Part shown: positions 1 through 10,622 of the stretch, piece after piece
Position numbering within the stretch: the first letter of the stretch is position 1
Layout of the letters: the number at the start of each line of letters is the position of its first letter
Source of the DNA: Williamsia herbipolensis
GTDB taxonomy: Bacteria > Actinomycetota > Actinomycetes > Mycobacteriales > Mycobacteriaceae
Assembly (NCBI RefSeq): GCF_000964005.1
Contig: NZ_JXYP01000027.1
Location: 1-60,006, forward strand
Length of the DNA stretch: 60,006 nt
Direction: 5' to 3'
Made by a program: the position numbers and the translations under genes
The notes under the pieces: model-generated
The model's database searches: none
Seen by the model: only the letters and a program-made list of their open reading frames with translations
Told to the model about the DNA's origin: nothing

Positions 1-139
1 CCTCCACCCCGCCCAGCACATCGACCCCGCCCAGCACGCCTTCGCAGCCGACCACACCGGTCGCCTCGACGCCCACCACGGCACCGAAGTTCGGGAGCAG
101 CTGACCCGTACCCGTTCGGCAGAGAGGCTCCGGGGCGGG

Positions 140-355
140 TCAGTCTGTCCCGGCGTCGAGTCGGCGGGCGAGCTCGGGTCCGATCACGCGCAACGAGGCG
201 GCGTCGGCCATGCCGAGGTGATGGGTGTCGACATCGACCGTGGTGACCGTCCCAGCGACGTACGGTCGCCAACTCTCGCCCACCGCGGCCGGATCGTCCT
301 TGTCGGCGGTGGCGACGACGACCAGCATCGAGCCGTCGAACACCTCGGGGCGGTG
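140..355 (-). pseudogene. 3' remnant of an NRPS-type thioesterase domain
   Basis: The minus strand encodes about 70 residues that match the C-terminal end of EntF/DhbF-like thioesterase domains: VFDGSMLVVVATAD, then ESWRPYVAGTV, then the region around the catalytic His (VDVDTHHLGM), ending in IGPELARRLDAG and a stop. In EntF the corresponding segments are the FDGK strand, the AWSPWI helix and the terminal KIGPIIR helix. The similarity stops at about position 355, where the DNA becomes the coding start of the opposite-strand DUF4190 gene. The nucleophile Ser, the lid and the rest of the synthetase are absent, so it cannot work. It points the same way as the giant NRPS, which itself lacks a thioesterase, but lies 14 kb beyond it on the far side of the S10 operon. 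Confidence 0.65.
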
Positions 356-794
356 CTCCGCCGGCCCGGGACCGTATCCCGGCGCGGGATACGGCGAGAC
401 CCCCTTCGGGCAACCCCAGTACGAGCAGCCCCGGTACGGCCAGCAACCGCCGTATGGCCAACCCCAGTACGGGCAGGCGCCTTACGGTCAGGCGCAGTTC
501 GGTGCGCCCGCTTTCGGTGCGCCACAGAACAACACGCTCGCGGTGGTCTCGCTGGTCACGGGCATACTGTCGATCCCCGCGCTGCTGCTCTGCTACCTCG
601 GGGTGCCGCTGGCGATCGCGGCGCTCATCACCGGTTTCCTCGCCCGAGGTCAGATCACCCGTGAACTTGCGCGCTTCCGCGGTACCGGTCAGGCGACAGC
701 CGGGATCATCTGCGGCGCCATCAGTCTCGTGTTGCTGGTGCTGCTGATCGTCCTCATCGTCGCGGTCGGTCTGAGCTCACCCACCGACTTCTGA
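225..794 (+). CDS. DUF4190-type membrane protein, 5' end lost or replaced
   Basis: From about position 364 the frame encodes a Pro/Gly/Gln/Tyr-rich tail with repeated YGQP/YGQA-like units, then NNTLAVVSLVTGILS and two long hydrophobic segments separated by a short polar stretch (ARGQITRELARFRGTGQATAG). This is the usual layout of small actinobacterial DUF4190 membrane proteins with a disordered cytoplasmic N-terminus. The open frame reaches back to 225, but those first 45 or so codons are antisense to the thioesterase remnant and do not look like this family. No convincing start lies after the junction. The gene is therefore probably truncated or expressed from a chimeric start. Its function is unknown. 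It converges on rpsQ across a strong hairpin. Confidence 0.5.
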   Translation: MSTSTVVTVPATYGRQLSPTAAGSSLSAVATTTSIEPSNTSGRCSAGPGPYPGAGYGETPFGQPQYEQPRYGQQPPYGQPQYGQAPYGQAQFGAPAFGAPQNNTLAVVSLVTGILSIPALLLCYLGVPLAIAALITGFLARGQITRELARFRGTGQATAGIICGAISLVLLVLLIVLIVAVGLSSPTDF

Positions 795-824
795 GGTCGG
801 TCGCGACACCGGTTCGCACGAACA

Positions 825-861
825 GAACGACCCGCCACCGTGATCCGGTGGCGGGTCGTTC
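825..861. terminator. Bidirectional hairpin terminator
   Basis: A perfect 16-bp inverted repeat (825-840 against 846-861) with a 5-base loop lies between the convergent DUF4190 gene and rpsQ. It would end the S10 operon on the minus strand and the DUF4190 transcript on the plus strand. The flank has no long T tract, which is normal in high-GC actinobacteria. Confidence 0.8.
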
Positions 862-891
862 CGCTCTACGTGGGTCGTGATGCGAGAGGGC

Positions 892-1185
892 TTACTTGGC
901 CTTCTCGAGGACCTCGACGAGGCGCCAGCGCTTGGTGGCACTCAGCGGGCGGGTCTCCATGAGGCGCACGCGGTCGCCGATGCCGGCGATCTCCTGCTCG
1001 TCATGGGCCTTCACCTTCGAGGTGGTGCGGATGATCTTGCCGTAGAGGGGATGCTTCACGCGGTCCTCGAGCTCGACCACGATCGTCTTCTGCATCTTGT
1101 CGCTCACGACATATCCGACCCGCACCTTGCGCTGTGCGCGCGGCTTCGTTTCGGGTGTTGTCACAGTGGTGTCCTTCTCGCTCAT
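892..1185 (-). CDS. rpsQ: 30S ribosomal protein S17
   Basis: 97 residues. It contains the S17 OB-fold signature [14 protein letters not shown] followed by [10 protein letters not shown], and the family's basic surface. It binds 16S rRNA early in 30S assembly. It is the last gene of the operon; its ATG overlaps the rpmC stop by four bases (ATGA), implying translational coupling. The operon ends here, as in M. tuberculosis, with the spc operon not following directly. The N-terminal 18 residues before the S17 core are a Lys/Thr-rich extension common in actinobacteria. Confidence 0.97.
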   Translation of the reverse strand: MSEKDTTVTTPETKPRAQRKVRVGYVVSDKMQKTIVVELEDRVKHPLYGKIIRTTSKVKAHDEQEIAGIGDRVRLMETRPLSATKRWRLVEVLEKAK

Positions 1186-1430
1186 GCGTCGTCACCGACC
1201 GTCGCGTCGGAGTCCGGGCCGCCGGCGAGTCCGAGCTCGCGCTCACGCATCACGGTGTAGACGCGTGCGATCTCACGACGGACCAGCCGCAGACGGCGGT
1301 TGTTGTCGAGCTGTCCGGTCGCCATCTGGAAGCGCAGGTTGAACAGCTCTTCCTTTGACTCGCGGAGACGCTCGAGGAGTTCTGTGTCACCGAGCTCGCG
1401 GAGCTCGGCGGCAGCGATACCGAGTGCCAT
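1182..1430 (-). CDS. rpmC: 50S ribosomal protein L29
   Basis: 82 residues. The core is [33 protein letters not shown], the two-helix hairpin of L29, which sits at the peptide exit tunnel and helps dock trigger factor and SRP. A short acidic tail ([13 protein letters not shown]) extends past the usual end. The ATG shares one base with the rplP stop (TGATG), so it is probably coupled to rplP translation. Confidence 0.96.
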   Translation of the reverse strand: MALGIAAAELRELGDTELLERLRESKEELFNLRFQMATGQLDNNRRLRLVRREIARVYTVMRERELGLAGGPDSDATVGDDA

Positions 1431-1846
1431 CAGAACGACTCCTCTCGTGTCACGATGCGGGTCTTGATGGGCAGCTTGTGCTGCGCGCGGCGCAGGGCCT
1501 CGCGAGCGGTGTGCTCATCGGGGTAGCTCATCTCGAACAGCACGCGACCGGGCTTGACCGGCGCGACCCACCACTCGGGCGAACCCTTACCGGAACCCAT
1601 GCGGGTCTCGGCGGGCTTCTTGGTCAGCGGGCGGTCGGGGAAGATGTTGATCCACACCTTGCCGCCACGCTTGATGTGCCGGTTGATCGCGATACGTGCG
1701 GACTCGATCTGACGGTTGGTGATGTACGCGCTCTCCAGTGCCTGGATGCCGTAGTCACCGAACGTCACCTTGGTGCCGCCCTTGGCCTGCCCCTTGAGGC
1801 TGGGGTGGTGCTGCTTGCGGTGCTTGACCCGGCGTGGGATCAGCAT
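1430..1846 (-). CDS. rplP: 50S ribosomal protein L16
   Basis: 138 residues, the usual length. It opens [15 protein letters not shown] and carries the L16 motifs GDYGIQALE and [12 protein letters not shown], with the Arg-containing loop that reaches toward the A site. It follows rpsC after three bases and overlaps rpmC by one. Confidence 0.97.
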   Translation of the reverse strand: MLIPRRVKHRKQHHPSLKGQAKGGTKVTFGDYGIQALESAYITNRQIESARIAINRHIKRGGKVWINIFPDRPLTKKPAETRMGSGKGSPEWWVAPVKPGRVLFEMSYPDEHTAREALRRAQHKLPIKTRIVTREESF

Positions 1847-1849
1847 GGG

Positions 1850-3425
<1,576 letters not shown>

Positions 3426-3442
3426 CTGCTACTCCCTCCTGC

Positions 3443-4279
<837 letters not shown>

Positions 4280-4322
4280 GAGTCTTCTTGTCCTCTACTT
4301 CTTCCCAGGGGTACCGGCGGCG

Positions 4323-4628
4323 TCAGCCGACCGGCCCTCCGAAGATCTCGATGGGCTTGCTGTCTGCGGTCAGCGTGACGATGGCGCGCTTGGTGTCCTT
4401 GCGCTTGCCGTAACCCGACCGGGTGCGCTTGCGCTTGCCCTGACGGTTGGCGGTGTTCACGCTCACGACCGAGACATCGAAGATCTTCTCGATGGCGATC
4501 TTGATCTGGGTCTTGTTGGACTCCGGGTGCACGATGAACGTGTACACGTTGTCCTCGATCAGTCCGTAGGACTTCTCCGAGATCACCGGCGCGAGGATGA
4601 TGTCGCGCGGATCTGCCTCAACAGTCAT
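4323..4628 (-). CDS. rplW: 50S ribosomal protein L23
   Basis: 101 residues. It contains [13 protein letters not shown] and [20 protein letters not shown] followed by the [21 protein letters not shown] loop region. It is the exit-tunnel protein that docks trigger factor and SRP. Its ATG lies one base beyond the rplD stop. Confidence 0.97.
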   Translation of the reverse strand: MTVEADPRDIILAPVISEKSYGLIEDNVYTFIVHPESNKTQIKIAIEKIFDVSVVSVNTANRQGKRKRTRSGYGKRKDTKRAIVTLTADSKPIEIFGGPVG

Positions 4629-4629
4629 C

Positions 4630-5319
4630 TCAGGCCTCCTTCTCGTCTGTCTTCACCGCGCGCGAGACGAACGCGTTGAGCGCCTCGACGCTGAACACGA
4701 CCTCGTCGGAATCGAGCACGTCGTAGGTGTTGAGCTGATCGGGCGTGATCGGCAGCACGTACTGCAGGTTCGCGACCGACTTCCATGCCGCGGTGTCCTC
4801 GCGGCCGATGACGACCAGGAACTTGCGGCGATCCGACAGCGCCTCGAGGAACGTCCGCGCGGCCTTCGTCGACGGGTCCTGCCCGGCGACGAGTTCGGTG
4901 ATCACGTGGATGCGCTCGTTGCGGGCCCGGTCCGAGAGGGCTCCGCGCAGGGCGGCGGCCTTCATCTTCTTGGGGGTGCGCTGGCTGTAGTCACGCGGCT
5001 TCGGGCCGTGCACGACGCCACCACCGGTGAACTGCGGGGCGCGGGTCGAGCCCTGACGGGCGCGGCCGGTTCCCTTCTGGCGGTACGGCTTCGCGCCACC
5101 GCCGGAGACCTCGGCGCGGGTCTTGGCCGAGTGGGTGCCCTGCCGTGCGGCGGCCTGCTGCGCGATGACCACCTGGTGCATCAGCGCGATGTTGGCCGGC
5201 GCGTCGAAGATTTCGGCGGGGAGCTCGACGGTGCCGTCGGTCTTGCCGTCGGCGGTCTTGACGTCGAGGGTCAGCTTGGTGGCTGCGTCGCCCGTCGACT
5301 TCGTGGTGTTGACGCTCAT
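4630..5319 (-). CDS. rplD: 50S ribosomal protein L4
   Basis: 229 residues. The conserved L4 loop is visible as [20 protein letters not shown] and [16 protein letters not shown]; it reaches the exit tunnel beside L22. In many bacteria L4 also autoregulates the S10 operon, but nothing in the leader shows that here. A Thr/Asp-rich N-terminal stretch of about 25 residues precedes the core. It overlaps rplC by four bases. Confidence 0.97.
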   Translation of the reverse strand: MSVNTTKSTGDAATKLTLDVKTADGKTDGTVELPAEIFDAPANIALMHQVVIAQQAAARQGTHSAKTRAEVSGGGAKPYRQKGTGRARQGSTRAPQFTGGGVVHGPKPRDYSQRTPKKMKAAALRGALSDRARNERIHVITELVAGQDPSTKAARTFLEALSDRRKFLVVIGREDTAAWKSVANLQYVLPITPDQLNTYDVLDSDEVVFSVEALNAFVSRAVKTDEKEA

Positions 5320-5972
5320 ACGGTCACACCGCCTTTCACTGCGTCGCGGACGATCACGACGCCGCCCTTGCGACCCGGGATCGCTCCCTTGATCAGCAGG
5401 AGGCCGGCCTCGGCATCGACCTTGTGCACGGTCAGGTTCTGGGTGGTGACGCGCTCGTTGCCCATGCGTCCGGCCATCCGCATGCCCTTGAACACGCGAC
5501 CCGGGGTGGCGCAGCCACCGATCGAGCCGGGTGCGCGGTGCACGCGGTGGGCACCGTGGCTCGCGCCCAGGCCCTTGAAGCCGTGGCGCTTCATGACGCC
5601 CGCGAAGCCCTTGCCCTTCGAGGTGCCGGTCACGTCGACGACGGCGCCGTCGGCGAAGATCTCGGCGGTGAGCTCCTGGCCCACGGTGAAGGAGGACGCG
5701 TCGTCGACGCGGAGCTCGGCCAGGTGGCGGCGCGGCGTGACGCCGGCCTTTGCGAACTGTCCTGCGACCGGCTTGGTCACCTTCCGCGGATCGATCGCAC
5801 CGAAGGCGAGCTGGACGGCGACGTAGCCGTCGGTCTCCTTCGTGCGGATCTGCGTGATCACGTTCGGTCCGGCCTTCACGACGGTCACCGGCACAACCCG
5901 GTTGTTCTCGTCGAAGACCTGGGTCATCCCGAGCTTGGTGCCCAGGATTCCCTTTCCGTTCTTCTGTGTCAT
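5316..5972 (-). CDS. rplC: 50S ribosomal protein L3
   Basis: 218 residues. It opens with [13 protein letters not shown] and contains [36 protein letters not shown] and [11 protein letters not shown], all standard L3 motifs of the extension that approaches the peptidyl-transferase centre. Complete length. It lies 35 bases after rpsJ. Confidence 0.98.
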   Translation of the reverse strand: MTQKNGKGILGTKLGMTQVFDENNRVVPVTVVKAGPNVITQIRTKETDGYVAVQLAFGAIDPRKVTKPVAGQFAKAGVTPRRHLAELRVDDASSFTVGQELTAEIFADGAVVDVTGTSKGKGFAGVMKRHGFKGLGASHGAHRVHRAPGSIGGCATPGRVFKGMRMAGRMGNERVTTQNLTVHKVDAEAGLLLIKGAIPGRKGGVVIVRDAVKGGVTV

Positions 5973-6007
5973 ATCTGTGTCAGTCCCTCTTCGGCGCTCT
6001 GGCTCGT

Positions 6008-6313
6008 CTACTGGATGTTGACGTCGACGCTGGCCGGCAGATCGATGCGCATCAGGGCGTCAACGGTCTTGGGCGTGGGGTCGAGGATGTCGATCAGACG
6101 CTTGTGCGTCCGCATCTCGAAGTGCTCGCGAGAGTCCTTGTACTTGTGCGGCGAACGAATCACGCAGTACACGTTCTTCTCGGTGGGCAACGGCACCGGG
6201 CCGACCACGCGAGCCCCGGTACGGGTCACGGTCTCCACGATCTTGCGCGCCGAAGCGTCGATCGCCTCATGGTCATAGGCCTTGAGCCTGATGCGGATCT
6301 TTTGTCCCGCCAC
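6008..6313 (-). CDS. rpsJ: 30S ribosomal protein S10
   Basis: 101 residues, the first gene of the operon. It starts at GTG with a purine-rich ribosome binding site (GAAGAGGA) upstream and reads [19 protein letters not shown], then [20 protein letters not shown]. Besides its 30S role, S10 (NusE) takes part in antitermination with NusB in other bacteria. In M. tuberculosis rpsJ lies a short distance downstream of mftG; here about 48 kb separates them. Confidence 0.98.
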   Translation of the reverse strand: MAGQKIRIRLKAYDHEAIDASARKIVETVTRTGARVVGPVPLPTEKNVYCVIRSPHKYKDSREHFEMRTHKRLIDILDPTPKTVDALMRIDLPASVDVNIQ

Positions 6314-6902
6314 GCTGTGTCCTCTTCCGTCTGGTGTCTAGTCGGCAGATCGCCGCGCGAGCGCGGCCACAGATGACCACCGCACGCAGGCGTCCTGCGC
6401 GCTACCGGCGAACCCTCGCCGGAGGTGATCGACACTGTTCATCTGTCGTTGTGCGTTCGACCCGTCACGACGTGCGTCGATACGGGCCTGGTCGAGCTGG
6501 CCGGGTGCGGATCTCTCCGACACCCGAGGTCGGGCGTGTCGTTTGCTCGAACACACGTGTTGCGACGTGTTCGAACCATTGCGTCATCTGCCGTGAACCT
6601 CACCGATCCGGCCACGCGGTGGCGCCGAGATCGGAAATCCGTGCTTGTCGAACGAGTGCGGTCCGATGCCCCGAGCAGTTCGTCTCCGCTTGCTCCGTCA
6701 GCCACACTCGCACCCGATCGAGGCCGCACGAGAGCGCGTACCCGATCAGGGCAACCCGAACAGTATGCAACAGATGCCGGTCGAGGCCAAATTGCCGCCC
6801 GTGGACGGACCACCCGGCGACAGCATGGTCTTCACAGAGTCTGCACATGATCTGCGCGGCATGTCGACAACCGGTCACCACCGTCTCAGCCATGGAGCCA
6901 GC
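6314..6902. promoter_or_regulatory. Gene-free stretch upstream of rpsJ
   Basis: No frame in this stretch resembles a protein. It must hold the promoter and leader of the S10 operon reading leftward, but no -35/-10 pair stands out enough to call. An imperfect inverted repeat (TCGAACAC at 6547-6554 and GTGTTCGA at 6567-6574) lies in it. Long open frames here are GC-rich artefacts. Confidence 0.4.
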
Positions 6903-7201
6903 GAGCTCGTCGCCCGCACCCGCGCGTTGCTGCGTCGGGCGGGGCGGTCGCCGCCGCGGCCGCGAATCTCACGCGCACCGAGTTAGACCTGCTCGCCACC
7001 CTCGCGCGCCATCCCGGTGCGGTCCTCAGTCGTGGGCAGCTGTTGGAGACGGTGTGGGGGTGGGCCGAGGCCGGCGAGACACGCACCGTCGACTCCCACA
7101 TCCGCTCGCTGCGTCAGAAGGTGGGCGCACACCGTATCCGGACCGTGCACGGGGTCGGCTACGCGCTCGACGCCCGCCCCGACGCGACCGACCGACCGTG
7201 A
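6903..7201 (+). pseudogene. Remnant of an OmpR/PhoB-type response regulator
   Basis: ELVARTRALLRRAG, the typical linker after a receiver domain, is readable first. After a frameshift comes an almost complete winged-helix effector: NLTRTELDLLATLARHPG, SRGQLLETVWG, VDSHIRSLRQKVG and IRTVHGVGYAL, then TGA. The receiver domain with its phosphoacceptor Asp is absent, and what lies upstream is unrelated. The stop overlaps the GTG of the adjoining kinase remnant by four bases, so this was once a coupled two-component operon. Confidence 0.75.
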
Positions 7202-7618
7202 CGCCCGGCCTGCCTCGACCGCTCGACGCGATGTGCTCGTTCAAGTCCAAGACCGCCGTCGTGGTCGGCACCGCACTGTTCTCCTCGAGCGTGTCGTTCT
7301 GGGTGACCGCGAAGTGGCAGTTCCGCTACGCGCTGCTGATGGCTCTGGCCGCCGCGCTCGTGGTCACGTGGGTGCTCGCCCACGGCATGACCTCGACGCT
7401 GCGGGAGATGACCGGTGCGGTGCGGAGGATGTCGCAGGGCGACGACACCGGTCGCGTACGGGCCGGCGTGGCGACCCCGACCGCGAGACCCTCGACCTGG
7501 CGCTCGACCAGACCGAGCGGCTGGGGCGACTCATCACTGACCTCCTCGACCTCTCCGCGCGCGCTCCGCCCTCGACGGGGTCGACCTCACACCGACGCAG
7601 ACGTGCCCACCACGGTGA
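7198..7618 (+). pseudogene. Remnant of a sensor histidine kinase
   Basis: The GTG frame starts with a transmembrane helix (RYALLMALAAALVVTWVLA) and a HAMP-like segment (STLREMTGAVRRMSQGD). It then loses the phosphoacceptor H-box and shifts frame into DRETLDLALDQTERLGRLI and TDLLDLS. A second shift follows, and the frame stops. The ATPase domain is gone. It partners the response-regulator remnant just upstream. Confidence 0.7.
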
Positions 7619-7635
7619 GCGGTACGGTGTCGGCC

Positions 7636-8139
7636 ATGACCGAGGCCTCCACCACCCCCCGCCCCGCCGGCACGAACCCGACCTACGCGCTGTGGCGCAG
7701 GCTGCCGCAGAACGCGATCGGTGCCGCGGTGTTCTCACTCGGCATGGTCGCGCGCGTCCCCTACTTCGGCACCATCGTCCCGTCGGTGAAGGAGCTCTCG
7801 CCGGGGCGCTGCGTCGTCACCGCGCCCAAATGGTTCGGCGTGCACAACCACATCGGCACCTTCCACGCCATCGCCGCCTGCAACCTCGCCGAGTGCGCCA
7901 TGGGCATGCTGATGGAGGCCACCGTGCCCGACGGCCTGCGCTGGCTGCCCAAGGGCATGCAGTCGCAATACCTCGCGAAGGCGACCACCGGACTCCGCGC
8001 CGTGGCCACCCTCGACGGACCGATCGACCCCGCGACCATCGGCAGCGGAGCCGACGTCGTGGTCGCCATCGCCATCACCGACAAAGCCGGCCTCGAGGTC
8101 GTGCATTGTGAGATCACCTGCTGGGTGACCCCGAAGTAG
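7636..8139 (+). CDS. Hotdog-fold DUF4442 protein
   Basis: 167 residues. The central PYFGTIVPSVKELSPGRCVV, then HNHIGTFHAIAACNLAECAMG, then SQYLAKATTGLRAVATL follow the pattern of DUF4442 proteins, which are PaaI/YiiD-like hotdog folds probably acting on acyl-CoA thioesters. The His-Asn-His and Glu in the central helix correspond to the active-site region of hotdog thioesterases. The substrate is unknown. It stands alone, just after the two-component remnants and ahead of the GntR gene. Confidence 0.75.
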   Translation: MTEASTTPRPAGTNPTYALWRRLPQNAIGAAVFSLGMVARVPYFGTIVPSVKELSPGRCVVTAPKWFGVHNHIGTFHAIAACNLAECAMGMLMEATVPDGLRWLPKGMQSQYLAKATTGLRAVATLDGPIDPATIGSGADVVVAIAITDKAGLEVVHCEITCWVTPK

Positions 8140-8226
8140 CTTTCGCTTCACCCGGCGTCGGGCGGCCGGAGTTGCGACAATCGTCGTGTGTGCGGCGGGG
8201 TGGTCGTCGCGACGGGAGGAGCGCAC

Positions 8227-8940
8227 ATGCTGCCGGGACGAGGGCGCCACATCGTGTTGCTCGACGCGCTGTCGGCCATCCCGACGGGCCCCTCGCAGGC
8301 GAGCGTCCTCGACGGGTTGCGGCGGGTCATCCTCGACGGCGTAGCGGTACCGGGGTCACCGATCCCGGTCGGTGAGGTCGCGGGGGTCTTCGGCGTCAGT
8401 CCCATCCCGGTCCGCGAGGCGCTCAAGACGCTCGTCGGCGAGGGCCTCGTGGGGCACGAGACGAACGGCGGATACTTCGTCGCCCAGCTGACCGGCGACG
8501 AACTCCGCGAGATCTATTACGTGCGAGGCGTTCTCGAACGAGCGGCGCTGGGACGCGCGGTTGAGCGGGCGACCGCTGACGACCTCGACGCCGCACGCGC
8601 GGCCAACGATGCCCTCCTCGAGGCGACCATGACCGCGGATCTGCGCGCCTATCAGGTCAATTCGCGTCGCTTCCACCAGGCGCTGATCGCGCCGTGCGGA
8701 ATGCACCGGCTCATCAACATGTTCGAGTCGACCTGGAACATCACCGAACCGTTCCAACTCATGCGGACCGCGACCCCGCAGATGCAGACCCGTCTGCACG
8801 CCGACCACGAGGCCATGATGACGGCGATGGCGCAGCGGGACACCGCCTCGTTGCTCGCCGCCGCCGGCGACCACCACGCACGACTAGAGACGATGATCGT
8901 CGGCAGCGCAGCAGATTCGGACATCGCCGACCCGCGGTGA
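8227..8940 (+). CDS. GntR-family regulator, FadR/FCD subfamily
   Basis: 237 residues. I chose ATG 8227 because GGGAGGA lies at proper spacing upstream; a GTG at 8188 is possible. Residues about 20-80 form the winged helix (VLDGLRRVILDGVAVPG, VSPIPVREALKTLVGEGLV). The rest is an all-helical FCD ligand domain (ELREIYYVRGVLERAALG, NSRRFHQALI, and a HADHEAMM segment that carries metal-binding His in this fold). It lies 99 bases ahead of the permease and is the obvious candidate regulator of the permease-racemase pair. A perfect palindrome in the gap could be its site. Confidence 0.88.
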   Translation: MLPGRGRHIVLLDALSAIPTGPSQASVLDGLRRVILDGVAVPGSPIPVGEVAGVFGVSPIPVREALKTLVGEGLVGHETNGGYFVAQLTGDELREIYYVRGVLERAALGRAVERATADDLDAARAANDALLEATMTADLRAYQVNSRRFHQALIAPCGMHRLINMFESTWNITEPFQLMRTATPQMQTRLHADHEAMMTAMAQRDTASLLAAAGDHHARLETMIVGSAADSDIADPR

Positions 8941-9011
8941 TGCCGCCCTTCCGGGCCGGCGAAAATATACTCTCGAAGTAACCCGTCAGAAATAACGCGG
9001 TCCTAATCTCA

Positions 9012-9023
9012 GTGGAATTCCAC
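9012..9023. promoter_or_regulatory. Candidate operator GTGGAATTCCAC
   Basis: A perfect 12-bp palindrome lies 16 bases upstream of the permease start, in the gap after the GntR gene. Its position between promoter and ribosome binding site suits repression. Whether it binds the GntR protein is inferred from position only. Confidence 0.4.
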
Positions 9024-9039
9024 GAATCCAGGAGATGCC

Positions 9040-10605
9040 ATGACCGACGTCGGGACAACGAATGCGGTGGTCGAACCGACGCGCACGAGCGCGGCCGGTG
9101 AGAGCGTCATCAAGATCGGCTACCACCAGAACCTCACCAACGAAGACCTCGCGCCGCTGAAGAAGCAGCACTGGACCTCCTACAACATCTTCGCGTTCTG
9201 GATGTCGGACGTGCACAGCGTCGGCGGCTACGTGTTCGCGGGAAGCCTTTTCGCACTGGGTATCTCGGCATGGCAGGTGCTCATCGCACTGCTCGTCGGC
9301 ATCTTCATGGTGTACTTCCTCTGCAACCTCGTGGCCCGCCCCTCACAGCAGGCGGGTGTGCCCTACCCGGTGACCACCCGCATCGCGTTCGGCGTACGCG
9401 GCGCCAACCTCCCCGCCATCCTGCGCGGCCTCATCGCCGTCGCCTGGTACGGCATCCAGACCTACCTCGCGTCGGTCGCGTTCGGCCTGCTGGCCCTGAA
9501 GTTCTGGCCGTCGCTGGCGAAGTTCGACTCGGTCGGTGACTACGGCTTCCTCGGCCTGTCGCTGCTCGGATGGGGCGGGTTCGTCCTGATGTGGGTGCTG
9601 CAGGCAATCGTGTTCTGGAATGGCATGGAGACCATCCGCAAGTTCATCGACTTCTGCGGACCCGCGGTCTACGTCGTGATGGTGATCCTCGCCGGCTACC
9701 TGATCTACAAGGCCGGCTGGAGCAACGTGCACTTCGATCTCTCGTCGGGCCCCAACAAGAGCGGCTGGGCGTCGATCACGGCACTGATCAGCGCGATCGC
9801 CCTGGTGGTCTCCTACTTCTCCGGACCGATGCTGAACTTCGGCGACTTCTCCCGCTACGGACGCACCTTCGCCGACGTCAAGAAGGGCAACTTCCTCGGC
9901 CTGCCGGTGAACTTCCTGTTCTTCTCGATCCTCGTGGTCTGCACGGTCTCCGCCGGCGCCACAGTCATCGGCCGCGACACCGACGGCAACATCATCACCG
10001 ACCCGGTGCACATCGTCGATCGCATCGACAACACCACCGCCGCGGTCCTGGGCGTGCTGACCTTCGCCATCGCGACCATCGGCATCAACATCGTCGCGAA
10101 CTTCGTCTCCCCCGCGTTCGACTTCTCCAACGTGGCGCCGACGAAGATCACCTGGCGCATGGGCGGCATGATCGCCGCGATCGGTTCGGTGCTGATCACC
10201 CCGTGGAACCTGTTCAACAACCCCTCGGCCATCCACTACACACTCGACGCCCTCGGCGCGGTGATCGGACCGCTGTTCGGCGTGCTCATCGCCGACTTCT
10301 ACCTGGTGAAGATGAAGCAGATCGTCGTCGACGACCTCTTCAGCATGTCGCCGACCGGGCGCTACTGGTTCCGCAGCGGCGTGAACCCGGTGGCCGTGAT
10401 CGCCACCGTCGTCGCCGCAGCCGCGGGCATCGCGATCGTCATCGAGGGAACCACCTACATGGCGAGCTACACGTGGTTCGTCGGCGCCGGAATCGGCTTC
10501 GCGATGTACTGGCTGGGTATGCGCTTCGCGCCCGCGACGTTCATCTACGACAGCCCGCCCGCGCCGGTCGCCGAGGCCGCACCCGCCGCCGACGTCTCGG
10601 CCTGA
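9040..10605 (+). CDS. NCS1-family nucleobase/hydantoin/allantoin permease
   Basis: 521 residues, multi-spanning. It has the family's conserved early motif (PLKKQHWTSYNIFAFWMSDVHS), then PSQQAGVPYPVTTRIAFG at the substrate-site hairpin, FSRYGRT and IADFYLVK late in the protein. NCS1 proteins cotransport purines, pyrimidines, hydantoins or allantoin with Na+ or H+. A good ribosome binding site (AGGAGA) precedes the ATG. The neighbouring racemase argues for hydantoin or a related ureide, but the substrate cannot be read from sequence. Confidence 0.92.
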   Translation: MTDVGTTNAVVEPTRTSAAGESVIKIGYHQNLTNEDLAPLKKQHWTSYNIFAFWMSDVHSVGGYVFAGSLFALGISAWQVLIALLVGIFMVYFLCNLVARPSQQAGVPYPVTTRIAFGVRGANLPAILRGLIAVAWYGIQTYLASVAFGLLALKFWPSLAKFDSVGDYGFLGLSLLGWGGFVLMWVLQAIVFWNGMETIRKFIDFCGPAVYVVMVILAGYLIYKAGWSNVHFDLSSGPNKSGWASITALISAIALVVSYFSGPMLNFGDFSRYGRTFADVKKGNFLGLPVNFLFFSILVVCTVSAGATVIGRDTDGNIITDPVHIVDRIDNTTAAVLGVLTFAIATIGINIVANFVSPAFDFSNVAPTKITWRMGGMIAAIGSVLITPWNLFNNPSAIHYTLDALGAVIGPLFGVLIADFYLVKMKQIVVDDLFSMSPTGRYWFRSGVNPVAVIATVVAAAAGIAIVIEGTTYMASYTWFVGAGIGFAMYWLGMRFAPATFIYDSPPAPVAEAAPAADVSA

Positions 10606-10622
10606 GAGGCCAGACTGAGGTC

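Noticed and set aside
1-139. Open frame running in from the left edge (His/Ala/Asp-rich)
   Set aside because: Too short and compositionally biased to assign. It continues without a stop into antisense of the thioesterase remnant, which suggests chance openness.
6334-7635. Long plus-strand open frame ending in the DUF4442 protein
   Set aside because: Only the last 167 codons resemble a protein family. The upstream part is intergenic sequence and the frameshifted kinase remnant.
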